Assembly (NCBI GenBank): GCA_019009955.1
Contig: CM032231.1
Location: 108,675,001-108,739,000, forward strand
Origin: Riptortus pedestris
Lineage: Eukaryota; Arthropoda; Insecta; Hemiptera; Alydidae
Reading direction: 5' to 3'
DNA length: 64,000 bases
Positions 24,760-34,565 of the stretch are shown piece by piece. Every line of letters begins with the position of its first letter. Within the stretch, counting starts at the first letter, position 1. The notes beneath the pieces were generated by a model. It searched no databases. It saw nothing but the letters and a program-made list of their open reading frames with translations, and was not told the DNA's origin. Made by a program: the position numbers and the translations under genes.

Positions 24760-25004
24760 TAAACCAATAAAACTCCGCCAGAACTCGCACTGTGAGAAAA
24801 ACACTCATGCTTAACTTACTCCGGCTGATTAATTTTGTCCTGGCGACAGTCAGCATATACTAATGATTGGGAGTCGACGAGGGTGGTAAGAGAAGGTTAC
24901 AAGGTGTAGCTAGAGAGTAGCACTATCACCAAAGACATATAATAATAGATGAAACTTTTTTTTCGAGGTGTGAGTATTTTGCTCAAGGCGCGACTTCTGG
25001 AAGG
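24760..25004. other. Right subterminal region of the piggyBac
   Basis: One degenerate extra motif 'gccagaactcgcactgtgag' at 24778-24797, then unique sequence to the right TIR. No coding frame. Confidence 0.6.
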
Positions 25005-25008
25005 TTAA

Positions 25009-25392
25009 AATTTTACTATGGATTTTACATTTCATCATTAAGCATTTATTTATTTTTATTTATTTACTTTTGTGTTTCCATCTGCTCAAATAATATTTTA
25101 ATATAATATTTTTAAGTTCTAATTATTTTTGCTTTGCTTAAAATATTTATTTCATATTTTTATCATTACCTTTCCTTTCGAACTTATTTTAATATTCGAT
25201 AGCATGCTGCTTCCTTATTGATTATAATGAAAAACCTAATTATGGAGCCACCTTTATTTATTTTTACTCCAAAAATGGAGCTTTCGGTGCTCCACACCAC
25301 ATTCATAATTGTTTTGAAGCTGTATAGTGAAAAAGATATTTATAATACATTTATCAGCAAAATACAATGCTAACTGTCGGATAATAGTTATT
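25009..25392. other. No gene recognised
   Basis: AT-rich, unassigned. Confidence 0.5.
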
Positions 25393-25516
25393 TATTATAC
25401 AAGTGACGAAAGTAGATCATTTTACAACTCGAGTGAAACGTTTACCCACACGAGCGAAGCGAGCGTGGTAATTTCACGAGAGTTGTAAATTCTACTTTCG
25501 TCACGAGTGTAATATT
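25393..25516. repeat. Foldback/hairpin element with GAGCGAAGCGAGCG loop
   Basis: Two ~45-bp inverted arms ('gacgaaagtaga..attttacaactc' and its complement), 25393-25438 and 25472-25516, enclose 33 bp holding CGAGCGAAGCGAGCG. The palindromic form suggests a small foldback MITE or a hairpin-forming repeat. Class unknown. Confidence 0.75.
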
Positions 25517-26354
25517 AATTTTTTTCTGTAATCGTGTAATACATGATCAGATCTAACCAGAATATGAACAAAATTAGGATGTTGTGAATATTATGGTATG
25601 TTGTTGGTAGGTTATAATCTTGGTTGTGAAAGGTTATAAGCATAGTTATAAAACAACTAGTATTAATTTATTTTAACATTTTATTTATTATATATATTTA
25701 TAGTTACATTACATTTTTTCCCTATTTTTATGTTGGGTGCGTTTGAATTATTTCGGTCATTAATTTTTGCGCAAATGGTGAATGAATCGGAATTCTGGCA
25801 GGCTGTAATATGAGAAGTGGAAGGTAGCGGTTGATGCAGGTTATAAACAAGGAAGGTAATTATTATTATATTTAAATTTTAAAATATATTGATTATTTCC
25901 TCCAATAATTCATTCACATTTCAATTTATTTTGTTAAAATAAATTCTTACAATGTTAAGAAACATTTAAAAGCATTTAATTTCCAACTTTAAAGTATTTT
26001 TTAATTTATACTTATTACTAATTAAGAAGGCAATTCACTTTCTTCACTTGTGAAGAAAGTGATTACTTTCTTCACTCTATTGCAAAATATTTTACTTTCT
26101 TCACTCATTTCAGTTTAGTAATGTTACCATTATTCAACGATTTCAGAAAAAAATATATATAATACATATAATTGTTTTTAATAAAATAAAAAAGAAATAG
26201 TCTACAAATCTCCCTCTCCTCAAGGGAGTAACACAATAAGGGTTCTGATTTTTATTAGTGAAAATCAATTAAGTAAGAAACCCAATAAACGATTTTAAAG
26301 AAAATTAGCTCTTTTCTTATGAAAGCTGATCTTAATAGATTTGGGCTTCAGGTG
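25517..26354. other. No gene; small palindrome at 26037-26063
   Basis: AT-rich DNA. 26037-26063 is an almost perfect palindrome of CTTTCTTCAC / GTGAAGAAAG, repeated once more without the partner at 26068-26080. Otherwise nothing recognised. Confidence 0.5.
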
Positions 26355-26565
26355 TCAGCCTGGCGTTGGTTGTCCAATTCCAAAGTTGGCAGCTGCTTTA
26401 TAAAAGCACAGACGACTGTAATGTCTTCGTACAAAAGATCTAATCTGGATTTCAATTTCTTCAGCGCCAAGCCCCTTGCGAATTTGTTCATTTGTAAAGA
26501 ACCAAGGCGCATTTGAAGCCATTCTTATTATCCTATTTCAGAAAACCATTAGCCTGACGTCTTTG
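26355..26565 (-). pseudogene. Jockey-like LINE ORF2 C-terminal relic
   Basis: The minus strand reads NRIIRMASNAPWFFTNEQIR and continues through KGLGAEEIE to SFVRRHYSRL. This corresponds to the conserved 'NAPW.VTN..(I/L)R.DLG' segment after the reverse transcriptase of Jockey-clade elements. A stop interrupts it near 26545 and the frame ends at 26355. Too short for the ORF finder's start rule, but the motif match is clear. Confidence 0.7.
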
Positions 26566-26666
26566 CTGTTACCAGTGCTAAGATAGACGTGGCAAGAGTA
26601 AAAAGAAGTGAGAAAATAAAAATCAAGAAAATCGCAAGCCTAGGTCCGTTTCGGTTTTTAAAAAAA

Positions 26667-27110
26667 TACGTCACGCAGGAGCTCTTAAACTAAGCAGATT
26701 TCCCAAGTGCTGGTATAAAACTATTGTGATCTCATCTGACCATGTATTCTCTATTTATATGTAAAAAAAAACCGTTGAGTCGAAGAGAGGGGGTGATTGA
26801 ACGTAGAAATAACTCGTTTAATACTTGAGTTATAAAAATATGCCTAGAACAACAATTGCAGAAAATCAAAAGTTTAATAAGATTGGTTCTGTATCAATTT
26901 ATGATCCATATGATTTGGTTACTATTCATGATTCAGAAAATATGTGTAGAACATTAAATAACGGAGATATTGTGAATTTCAAAAAAAAATTATCCCTTCC
27001 TCTGGTCCGATTTCGGCCATTAATGAACATCATCTTTCTTTTTGGATAAAACGATCAAATAACGAGTTTGGTAACGAACAAACAAAAATTGCGCCCGCTA
27101 GAGACTTAAC

Positions 27111-27158
<48 letters not shown>

Positions 27159-27257
27159 TTGAACGGACCTTATTTTCGCCATCTCCTGGACATTTGAAGA
27201 CATTTTTCAGCTTTGAAAAACCTCAATAGCTGATTTGCCTCAAGGGAAATGTACTAA
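26667..27257 (+). mobile_element. H family copy, short, diverged
   Basis: Starts 'tacgtcacgcaggagctc', has AAGCAGATTTCCC, the G/C-poor interior, 'taacgaacaaacaaaaattg', (TA)n at 27114-27154, 'catctcctgg' and a palindrome end 'ctcaagggaaatgtactaa'. Confidence 0.85.
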
Positions 27258-27309
27258 ATATTGGTGGCCATGGTTTTTAAGATTTGAAAGTTCATTACTT
27301 TTGAGAGTA

Positions 27310-28760
27310 AAAACGATTTTTATCTGACTGGGAGGGAGGCCAAGATGACAGTCAATCAAATGCACCCAGAAGGTTTCCAAACACTTCCACCTCGAACGTT
27401 ACTTACTCTTGTATGCAAGAATGGTAAATTCAGCATGTATCGCATGAGGCATATTGGAGCAAAATAAGGTGAAAAGTACATTGCTTAACATTTCACCTTG
27501 TGGATTTCCAGTATAGAGTGTTAGAAGCTCAATACATGCAGTACAAGCATGTACCTTGAAAAATTAATTGAAACCCCCAGTCTTGTCATTATGAGTACAG
27601 TATAAAATAGTCCATTTTGGTACTATAGTCATTTTCACTTGGTACTGGAAGATGGATTAATTAATAGATGGAAAAATTAAAATTAATAAATTTAATCAAA
27701 CTTTTTAGACCAAAATATTTTTTTAATCACTATTTGTCCTTCAATTGAACCGATATTAACGATAATATGAACGAACATATATATTTACAACATATTGAAC
27801 CATCATTCCTAATTGACAAATAGAATCTCATGTAGTATATGCTGTGCCTTGAGGTGGTTACCTTTTAAATGCAGGCTGAAATCCTCAGAGTCGCTTAAGT
27901 GAAAGAGTAATAATAAACGTGCGAGTGGAAGACAAGAATATAAATTTTGGCGGTAGCTCTTAAATGACCTGAAACATAAAAGTAAAACGGGTAACGTTTC
28001 ATGTGTACAAATTCGCAAAGGGAAATCTGCTAAAACTGTCCCTATCGAATTTGAGTAGAATTCCAAAGAAACTTTTTAGAAAGGCCGACTTGTTCTCAAA
28101 AGCTTAATAGAAGGAATTTATGACATTGTGTAGGTCACAAGATGACGGATAGTGAATGAAAGGGTACCTAGCCGTCAGGCCACAACCCCTCTCACCCTAT
28201 TCTATCCTTGAGGCTTAAGATGGGAATGGAAGACTTATACTACTGGAACATACACTCAGTTGCCTGGTAGTTGCCTTATTAAATGAGATGATTATTGTCA
28301 TTTGTGATCAAAGAGGTTGAGATCCCTTCTCTAATCATTTCTGGGACCTCTGACATGAAACCAATGCTCAAACCAGTAACCAAAAAGAAATGTTATTTAT
28401 GACAGATAGTGTCAAATGGCCATGACACGTCCTGACAGTCTGCTACAATATAGTCATTTGCTTTGAACCGTTTTGTTATTTCTGAAGTCGCCAGAACTTG
28501 AGTGAGTAATCTTTATAGACAAAGCAATTTGATGAGATGTTATCCTGTTGTTCAAGATAACGAAGCAATTGGGTCAATAGAAATTTTTCCAGTATTTTAG
28601 AGAGTGCGTTAAAGAGTAATTGGCCTATCAAAATTTGGTCTCATGAGATGATTTCCCACTTTCCATCAGTACCAATCACTATTCCATTTATCAATCTTCT
28701 TGGGAAGTATCCATTTCTTCATGTTCTTAGAGCAGTAACGAATTGAATGTGCTTGTAAGG
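27310..28760 (-). pseudogene. Decayed Jockey-like reverse transcriptase
   Basis: No long frame survives, but the minus-strand frames together follow the order of a LINE reverse transcriptase. RNGYFPRR (28690-28725) matches the 'GYFP..WK' motif. NALSKILEKFLLTQLLRYLE, then QQDNISSN (28490-28625), matches the 'LSK.LEK.L...L...L' helix before RT motif 2. Further down, TGNPQGEMLSNVLFTLF with SNMPH (27420-27530) matches the 'G(I/V)PQGSVLSP.LF' motif 4, and a degraded 'YADD' region follows (AYKSK). Several stops and frameshifts separate them, so it is long dead. The endonuclease domain is not seen. Confidence 0.7.
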
Positions 28761-29612
28761 ATGCTCTACAATTTCAATGAGAACAATGTCATCACTATAT
28801 CGTTCTTGGGGTCATAAATGCACCAAGACCAATGAAATCAATATCTCAGGACTCTTGAGTTATAGAGAATTTTCCGTCTCAGGGTCGTCGTTGTTCAAAA
28901 GTTGAGATTGCGGCAGGAAGCACTGGGAAACAGGTTCTCATATCGTTTTGTGTGGTCTATGAGTCAAATATATGATAATATCAGTCGTACATATCAATCG
29001 AAAGGACAAAATTCGTCGACAAAAAGACACTTTCACCCAAGAGACATTTATTTATTTTTTTATATTTGCCCACTAGGATGTTATAAAAGCTTCCAGGAAG
29101 TGAAATAGGATCAAAGGTACTAGGGTTCTTATGGTCATCAAGAGAAATCTAGCCATAAGACTAGGCTTGGGGGAGGGCGATCAACACCTCCCCAATAATA
29201 TGATGTAAAAAATGAAAAAGAAGGAAAAGAAAATCAATAACCTATATCAAATCTGCACCTAAAAATCTATACCATAATTACGTTGATACTTTCAAATGTA
29301 TCAGCCATTTGATTTGATTTTTTTTCGGCTGCCTTCCCCAGCGGTTGTGACTCCTCCTTCTGAATTTGCAATAGCTCATTGGCTGACTCCATCAGGCTAC
29401 TATTTGACTAGTTTTTTAGGTCTTTTATTTCGGGGAATCGAGGTTTGAAATTGGGATAAAAGCCATTGAAATTCACGTTGAGAGAGAAGAGAAGACCGCT
29501 GGGGCAGACACTCGGGAAACTAACATTTTTTGGCTTTTCCCCAGCGATCTAGATTGAAAAAAAAAGACATTTATACCATTTTTATAAAATAAAAATACAA
29601 ATTACGATCTCT
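28761..29612. other. Unassigned, possible 5' part of the same LINE
   Basis: Minus-strand frames are weakly coding-like but without a nameable motif. It contains inverted motifs: TTGGGGGAGG..CCTCCCCAA (29167-29194) and CCCCAGCGGT / ACCGCTGGGG (29337 and 29494). Confidence 0.35.
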
Positions 29613-30057
29613 TTTTAACAGATTTTCCTCAAGGGAAATCATCTATTGAGGTTGTACTCATCGCGTGTGATTTTGGAAGAATTTCTTCAAAGGTCCATTG
29701 ATCCTGGAAATGAGGTCCGTTGAAAATGATATGTCTCTTAACGCTCTGGTGGTTGCAATTTTCCTTTTATCATTACCGAACTCGATATTTAAGAGTTTAT
29801 GTGAAACTAAAGATCAAGTTCTAAAACGGCAGAAATCGGACCAGGAAGTGGGGAGGAAAATCGAAAATTATAAATGTTTCCGTTACTACGAGTCGAATAA
29901 AAAAATTGTATACTATCAATCATGTTGTAAATTTAAATTATTTATTAACGTCCACTTTTTGCAACTAATGCTAATCGGGACGGGTTATCTACAAGTAACC
30001 ACCCTTTTCTAGCCAGGTTAGGGCTAAGGATTAAATGCAATGTTCTATAAATGTGTA
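29613..30057 (-). mobile_element. H family copy, partial, with SINE insertion
   Basis: Palindrome end 'aacagattttcctcaaggg', then the conserved 'gaggttgtactcat', 'ccattgatcct', 'cattaccgaactcgatattt' and 'gaaatcggacca' blocks. A SINE piece occupies 29938-30030 and a short H remnant follows at 30031-30057. The TA tract is absent. Confidence 0.8.
29938..30030 (-). mobile_element. SINE 3' fragment
   Basis: Tail and 3' body in reverse complement ('tttattaacgtccacttttt', 'ctacaagtaaccacccttt'). Faces the plus-strand SINE at 30058, giving a head-to-head pair. Confidence 0.85.
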
Positions 30058-30243
30058 GTTTAAGCGTTGACCTTAATCTCACATGGTAAACCTAGAGTAG
30101 AAAGTTCGATTCCCGCCTGGGCTAAGGAATTTATTTAGTGGCGGAATTTATTAAATAAAATCCTTAGTTCCCACCCTGGCTAGAAAAGGGTGGTGACCTG
30201 TAAATAACCTGTCTCAATTAGCCTTAGTTGATTAATAAATAAT
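30058..30243 (+). mobile_element. SINE, slightly 5'-truncated
   Basis: Begins at 'tttaagcgttgacctt', contains the B box AGTTCGATTCCC and the full 3' body, and ends 'gattaataaataatt'. Confidence 0.85.
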
Positions 30244-30384
30244 TTCAAATCAGTTTTTGAGGTTGTACTCATTATATGATTGTGGAAAAATTACTTCAAA
30301 GGTCCTTTGATACTCTACCCAAGAGAAGACAAAATTGAGGTCCGTTGAAAATTATATGTTTCTTAACGCACTTGTTGACGCATT

Positions 30385-30531
30385 TTAGCAGATTTCCTTT
30401 AAGTGAAATCAGCTATTGAAGTTATATTCATGACGGAATTTTCGAAATTTTTCTTCAAATGTCCATCGATCCTACCTAGTAGATGGCGAAAATGAAGTCC
30501 GTTCAAAACTGTATATATATATATATATATT

Positions 30532-30573
<42 letters not shown>

Positions 30574-31264
30574 CTGTTACCGCTCTAGCGGTCGCAATTT
30601 TTTTGTTTTGATCTGTACTAAACTCGATATTTAATCGTTTTATGTACAAAGAAAGATCAAGTTCGTTAACGGCTGAAATCGGACCAGTGGGAGGGGGGGG
30701 GGGGTTATTGGGGAGGATTTTCGAAAATTCGAAATATCTTCGTTACTATACGTAGGATAAAAAAATTGTACAAGGAATCAATCTTATTGCTAATTAAATT
30801 GACTATAAATATTGTTATATACATTTATTCTCTATCTTGAATATTCCTGAGATATTTGCGTTTTTATGATGTCGTGGTGGCGGTGGGTATAGTTCGGCCA
30901 TTTCCGCCAGTACTTCGGCTAAGGTGGAAGCTTCTTCTAAACCTTACCTGTCCGTTTTATAACCTTACCTTACCTTCGTTACTTTGTGAGATTTATGCAA
31001 ATACGTCTGTTCATCCGCCCGCCCCCCCCCCCCCCCCCCCCTTCTTTAGTTCTTGGACTACTAAAATTGGAGCTATTAGAATATAAATTATTCTTACAAT
31101 TCAGAAGCCGTTTCAGTTGGGAATTTATATTAATTAACTGAAAGATTTCTCATTACCTTTTGTATTTAATCACGGTGGTATTGTGTTACCCCTATGCAGA
31201 TTTCTCGACTGTAAAACTTCACATGGGAAATCTGCTTAGTTTACGCAGCCCCTGCGTGACGGAC
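30385..31264 (-). mobile_element. H family copy, full length, inserted in an older H
   Basis: TTAGCAGATTTCC at the palindrome end, (TA)n at 30511-30570, G9 run, 'tatcttgaatattcctgag', C-rich run at 31020-31040 and the end 'cccctgcgtgacggac'. The sequence on either side joins into the older H copy. Confidence 0.9.
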
Positions 31265-31654
31265 TTTTTTTTTTTTGAATCAATACCAAACTCGATGTTT
31301 TATGTAAAATGCGTTCATGTAAAATTAAATATCAAGAGCAATAATGGCTGAAATCGGACAAGGGAAAAGGGCAGAATATCGACCATTATAAATATCTCCG
31401 TTACTGCTAGTCGGATTGAAAAATTGTATGTAAGGTATCATATTATAAATGTAATATTCTGTAAATGTGTAGTCATATAACCTCCACGCTATCATGAATA
31501 TGAGCCGAGATTTCAACTTAACTTTTTTTAATTTTGAACGTTCAATTAAATCCCACATACTAACATTTTACTTTTTCAATAAGCGAATGCATCGTGATAA
31601 CTCTCAAGCTTTAATACCAAGTATTGTTTTCAACAGATCTTTAATAGATGAGAA

Positions 31655-31876
31655 CGGGGCTCAGGTTGGCCATGCGAGTTAAAGCGTTGACTTTTATCTC
31701 ACATGGTAAACCTAGAGTGGCGAGTTCCATTCTCGCCTGAGCAAAGGAAATTATTTAGTGACGAAATTCATTAAATAACGTCCTAAAATCCCACCCTGGC
31801 TAGAAAAGGGTGGTAACCTGTAGATAACCCGTCCCGATTAGCCTAAGTTGCAAAAAGTGGACGTTAATAAATAAAT
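31655..31876 (+). mobile_element. SINE, full length, with 11-bp TSD
   Basis: GGGGCTCAGGTTGGC head, B box GAGTTCCATTCTCGC (one change from consensus), body and tail 'gttaataaata'. It is flanked by AATAGATGAGA at 31644-31654 and 31877-31887. The related H copy at about 45645 has the uninterrupted site. Confidence 0.93.
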
Positions 31877-32410
31877 AATAGATGAGATACATGTAAATGT
31901 ACATGTGTTCGAAATCGATTAAGATTATATTTCTTGACTCGGTTATATATAACCCTTTCATTCTATATTGAAGGTCGTACTCGACAATGGCTGAAATAAG
32001 ACCAGTAATAGGAGGGTGGGGTTAGAGCTAGTGGCTATTAATTCAAAATATCTCAGCTATTTTGTGTCGGATCGAAAAATGTGTGCCAATCTTGTTATAT
32101 CATTCCTGCTCAACGATTATTGAGTCACTCATTTTTTTCGTAACACAAATATTTAGCCATCCTTCCTTGTTTACAGCCTTCATTAAACCCTCACTTCTAC
32201 TCATCGGATTTTTAGTAGGAACTAGCTAAGGTACCCGGCTTCGCACGGCTAATCATCATTTGAGGATGAGTGGTGATGGTATTTTTTGGGGAGGGATTTA
32301 CTTTGTATAATATTTTTACATTTTCCAGTCTCAATGCTTAGGATTTCCACCCGAGTCCGGAGTGCTGGGGATATGTTAATAATAAAAGTATTTGTTATGT
32401 GCTTAATTCT

Positions 32411-32489
32411 ACAGATAACTGTAGATAGCTCGTCCCGATTAGCCTAAGTTGCAAAAAGTGGACGTTAATAAATAATAATAATAATAATT
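32411..32489 (+). mobile_element. SINE 3' fragment
   Basis: 'gtagatagctcgtcccgatt', 'agcctaagttgcaaaaagtg' and the tail 'gttaataaataataataat'. Head and B box missing. Confidence 0.85.
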
Positions 32490-32816
32490 CTACAAAAAAA
32501 CGCAATATTTTTATATTACCCGTTTCCTGCGCATGTATCTTTTTTTATATATAACATAATCATAGATTATCATATTATCATTGTCAAAAATACGGAGTTT
32601 CGTTGATTTCGATTTAGTCCTTCGAGTCCCATAACATTGTTGACTCCCTTCTATAGTTTTTCGTGTATACCTCATTTATAGTTCGTTATTTGGAAAAAGT
32701 CCATATACCCAAAGATACTTTAAATAACAAAATAAACAACTTTTGTTTTGTGCATAATTGCCAAAAAAACAATAAGAAACGAAATATTGCTATTTTTAAT
32801 TTCAGACCTACCTTAT

Positions 32817-33627
32817 TTTTTTTTTGATTAGATTTTATTTTATTGACTTTATTACAGCCTGCATTTAAATGCATTTGGTTATGTGCGATATGTACAATAC
32901 AATAGTTCCTCCATCACTCTTGACAGTAGCCACACCCCTTCACCACAATGAGAGGAGCAGCCTCTCCCTGCCTGCAAGGAAGTCAAGTGCTAAGGAGGAA
33001 TGGCACTTGATAAGAAAATAGCCACTGCTATCACTTCACTTTACACTTCTATAGGACATCTCTGGACCATTGTCTCTTGAGGCGCCGTGGAGGGGAATTC
33101 AGGGGACTTCTGGATTAGGATGATTGGATAGCCTGTTGTGGAATTTTCTGAATCTTAAGGGAATTAGGTCCTTTACAAATTAGATGTTAAGATCTTTATG
33201 GAGGGTGTGGTTTGTAACATAATATGTAGCATCTACGAAGATACGCAGGACTTTGGATTGGAAAGTCTGGATGCGTCTGATGATCGATGGTTTTGCTGTA
33301 CCCCACACTTCTATTCCGTATGTCCATATAGGTTTTAGTAGTAGCTTGTATATTGTTAGTTTGTTTTCGCTAGACAAGCGAGTTCTTCTATTTAGCAGTC
33401 CGTAAAGTTGTCCGAATCGTCTGTTTGGTTCCTGTCTTTTAATAATTGTGTGGGATTTCCAAGTAAGTCTGGTGTCCAAATGTAGTCCAAAGTAGCGCAC
33501 ACAAACTGCTGGTGGTAAAGGAATGTTGTTGAAATGAACAGGAGGACAGGAACTTCGCCGGAGGGAAAAAGTGATATGGTGAGATTTGCTTTCGTTGATC
33601 TTTATGCGCGAAGCATTGTACTATTAT
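32817..33627 (-). mobile_element. 5'-truncated Jockey-clade LINE with TSD
   Basis: A minus-strand insertion with a poly(A) tail at 32817-32826 preceded by 'aataaaataaaatctaatc'. It is flanked by AGACCTACC(T/C)TAT (32804-32816 and 33628-33640), a 13-bp duplication with one mismatch. It carries the end of ORF2 and a ~350-bp 3' UTR. The 5' truncation at about 33627 is typical of target-primed reverse transcription. Confidence 0.88.
33178..33624 (-). pseudogene. Jockey ORF2: RT thumb and C-terminal part
   Basis: The minus strand reads on in one frame from the truncation. NESKSHHITFSLRR matches the 'N..KS..(V/I)TF.LR' strand. VRYFGLHLDTRLTWKSH matches 'V.YLG..LD..L.WK.H' (RT motif 7 region). RTRLSSENKLTIYKLLLKPI and WTYGIEVWGTA match the thumb, and FQSKVLRIFVDA with YYVTNHTLHKDLN matches the C-terminal 'NA.WYV.N..L..DL' block. 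The frame is open for about 148 codons to the stop at 33178-33182, so this insertion is fairly young. No methionine start is expected. Confidence 0.88.
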
Positions 33628-33810
33628 AGACCTACCCTATAACTCCCACTCCTGTTCGTCTCAGAGAAAATATAGCGAAAAACCTAACCTGTTTTAGTAG
33701 TAATATACGTACCAAGTTTCATAAAATTCGATTAACCCGTTTACGATTCTATAAAGGACATACAAACAAACATTCATTTTTATGTATATAAATGTAGAGT
33801 ATAAGGTGAG

Positions 33811-34042
33811 GGGCTCAGGTTAGCCATGCGAGTTAAAGCGTTGAGCTTTATCTCACATAGCAAACCTAGAGTGGAGAGTTCGATTCTCGCCTGGTCGAAG
33901 AAAATTATTTAGTGACGAAATTCGTTAAATACCATCCTAAAATCCCACCCTGGCTAGAAAAGGGTGGTAGCCTGTAGATAACCCGTCCCAATTAGCCTGA
34001 GTTGCAAAAAGTGGACGTTAATAAATAATAATAATAATAATT
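33811..34042 (+). mobile_element. SINE, full length, part of a SINE-LINE composite
   Basis: GGGCTCAGGTTAGCC head, B box AGTTCGATTCTCGCC, complete body and tail 'gttaataaataataataa'. It has a 13-bp duplication AGTATAAGGTGAG on its left (33798-33810), but the matching right copy (34490-34502) lies beyond an LINE piece. Confidence 0.92.
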
Positions 34043-34489
34043 ATCTCATTATTGACAAGATTATTATTGACATTGCAGTGCCCAATGATGAGAATATTCG
34101 AAAATCCCATGCCGAAAAGTTAAGAAAATATCAAGAATTGGCTATCGAGCTCAAAGAGGTATACAAACTGAAATCTGCCATAGTTACGCCTATTATAGTA
34201 AGTTCAAATGGACTAGTGCCAAAAACAACGATAGCAGGCACCAAGAACTTGAATCTGCCAACAGCAATTATAAAAGAAGCACAGCAAGGGGTACTTCTTG
34301 ATACTGCTAGAATCGTGCGAAAATTTTTAAATTCCCCATAACATGTCACATTCACAAACTCCATATCGGTTGGCTTTTCCCCCTATATGGATTTTACTCC
34401 AGTTTTCACTGAGTATAAACCTCCCCATAATAATAATAGATATGGATTTTACTCCAGTTTATCACTGGGAATAAGCCTCCCATAATAAT
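34043..34489 (+). pseudogene. LINE ORF C-terminal relic, R2/RLE-like endonuclease segment
   Basis: One frame is open from 34045 to the TAA at 34339-34341. It starts IIIDIAVPNDENIRKSHAEK and continues LRKYQELAIELK, then VTPIIVSSNG and LDTARIVRKFL. The 'DV(A/T)(V/I)P..........K..KY..L' pattern followed by a 'V.P(I/V)V....G' strand is what I know from the restriction-like endonuclease end of R2-type non-LTR elements. The assignment is by memory of the family, not a search. The 3' UTR has a near-duplicated 'atggattttactccagttt' motif (34393 and 34443) and ends in 'cccataataata'. It lies directly behind the SINE tail, inside the same 13-bp target duplication. Confidence 0.65.
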
Positions 34490-34565
34490 AGTATAAGGTG
34501 AGATGACAAATAGTGTATCAGCACTTGGAAATGCGCTTAGTTTACGCAGCTACTTCGAAGCCACT

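Larger units (their letters stand above)
23035..25004 (-). mobile_element. Non-autonomous piggyBac element with internal satellite
   Basis: Flanked by TTAA on both sides (23031-23034 and 25005-25008), the hallmark piggyBac target. The termini are CCCTCCAGAACTCGCG and, reversed, CCTTCCAGAAGTCGCG: 14 of 16 identical. Subterminal 'gagtattttactcacacc' and 'ggtgtgagtattttgctc' are also related in inverted order. Inside, near the left end, the minus strand keeps the cysteine-rich C-terminal domain of a piggyBac transposase. The catalytic core is absent and its place is taken by a 54-bp tandem array. It cannot move on its own; cross-mobilisation would need a relative elsewhere. Confidence 0.9.
32221..33797 (+). 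repeat. Repeat X (unclassified), copy 1, interrupted
   Basis: Begins 'aaggtacccggcttcgcac', a motif shared by unclassified dispersed repeats, and ends near 'acatacaaacaaacattc'. Its right part ('aagtttcataaaattcg', 'cctgttcgtctcagag', 'taactcccactcctg') is matched in inverted form at 43085-43420. A SINE scrap and a Jockey LINE are inserted in it. No coding frame of its own. Confidence 0.6.
30246..34565 (-). mobile_element. Old H-family copy hosting a multi-level nest
   Basis: Pieces at 30246-30384, 31265-31654, 31877-32220, ~33794-33810 and 34503-34565 follow in order the diverged H subfamily also seen at 45291-45825 (for example 'ttgttttc.acagatcttta', 'cacttctactcat.ggattt', 'aaat.cgcttagtttacgcag'). 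The gaps are filled by an H copy, a SINE, the repeat X with a SINE scrap and a Jockey LINE, and a SINE-LINE composite. Confidence 0.65.

Noticed and set aside
23445..24856. 441-codon plus and 437-codon minus frames across the 54-bp array
   Set aside because: The period is divisible by three and the unit lacks stops in several frames, so long frames arise automatically on both strands. The translations are pure 18-residue repeats with no domain.
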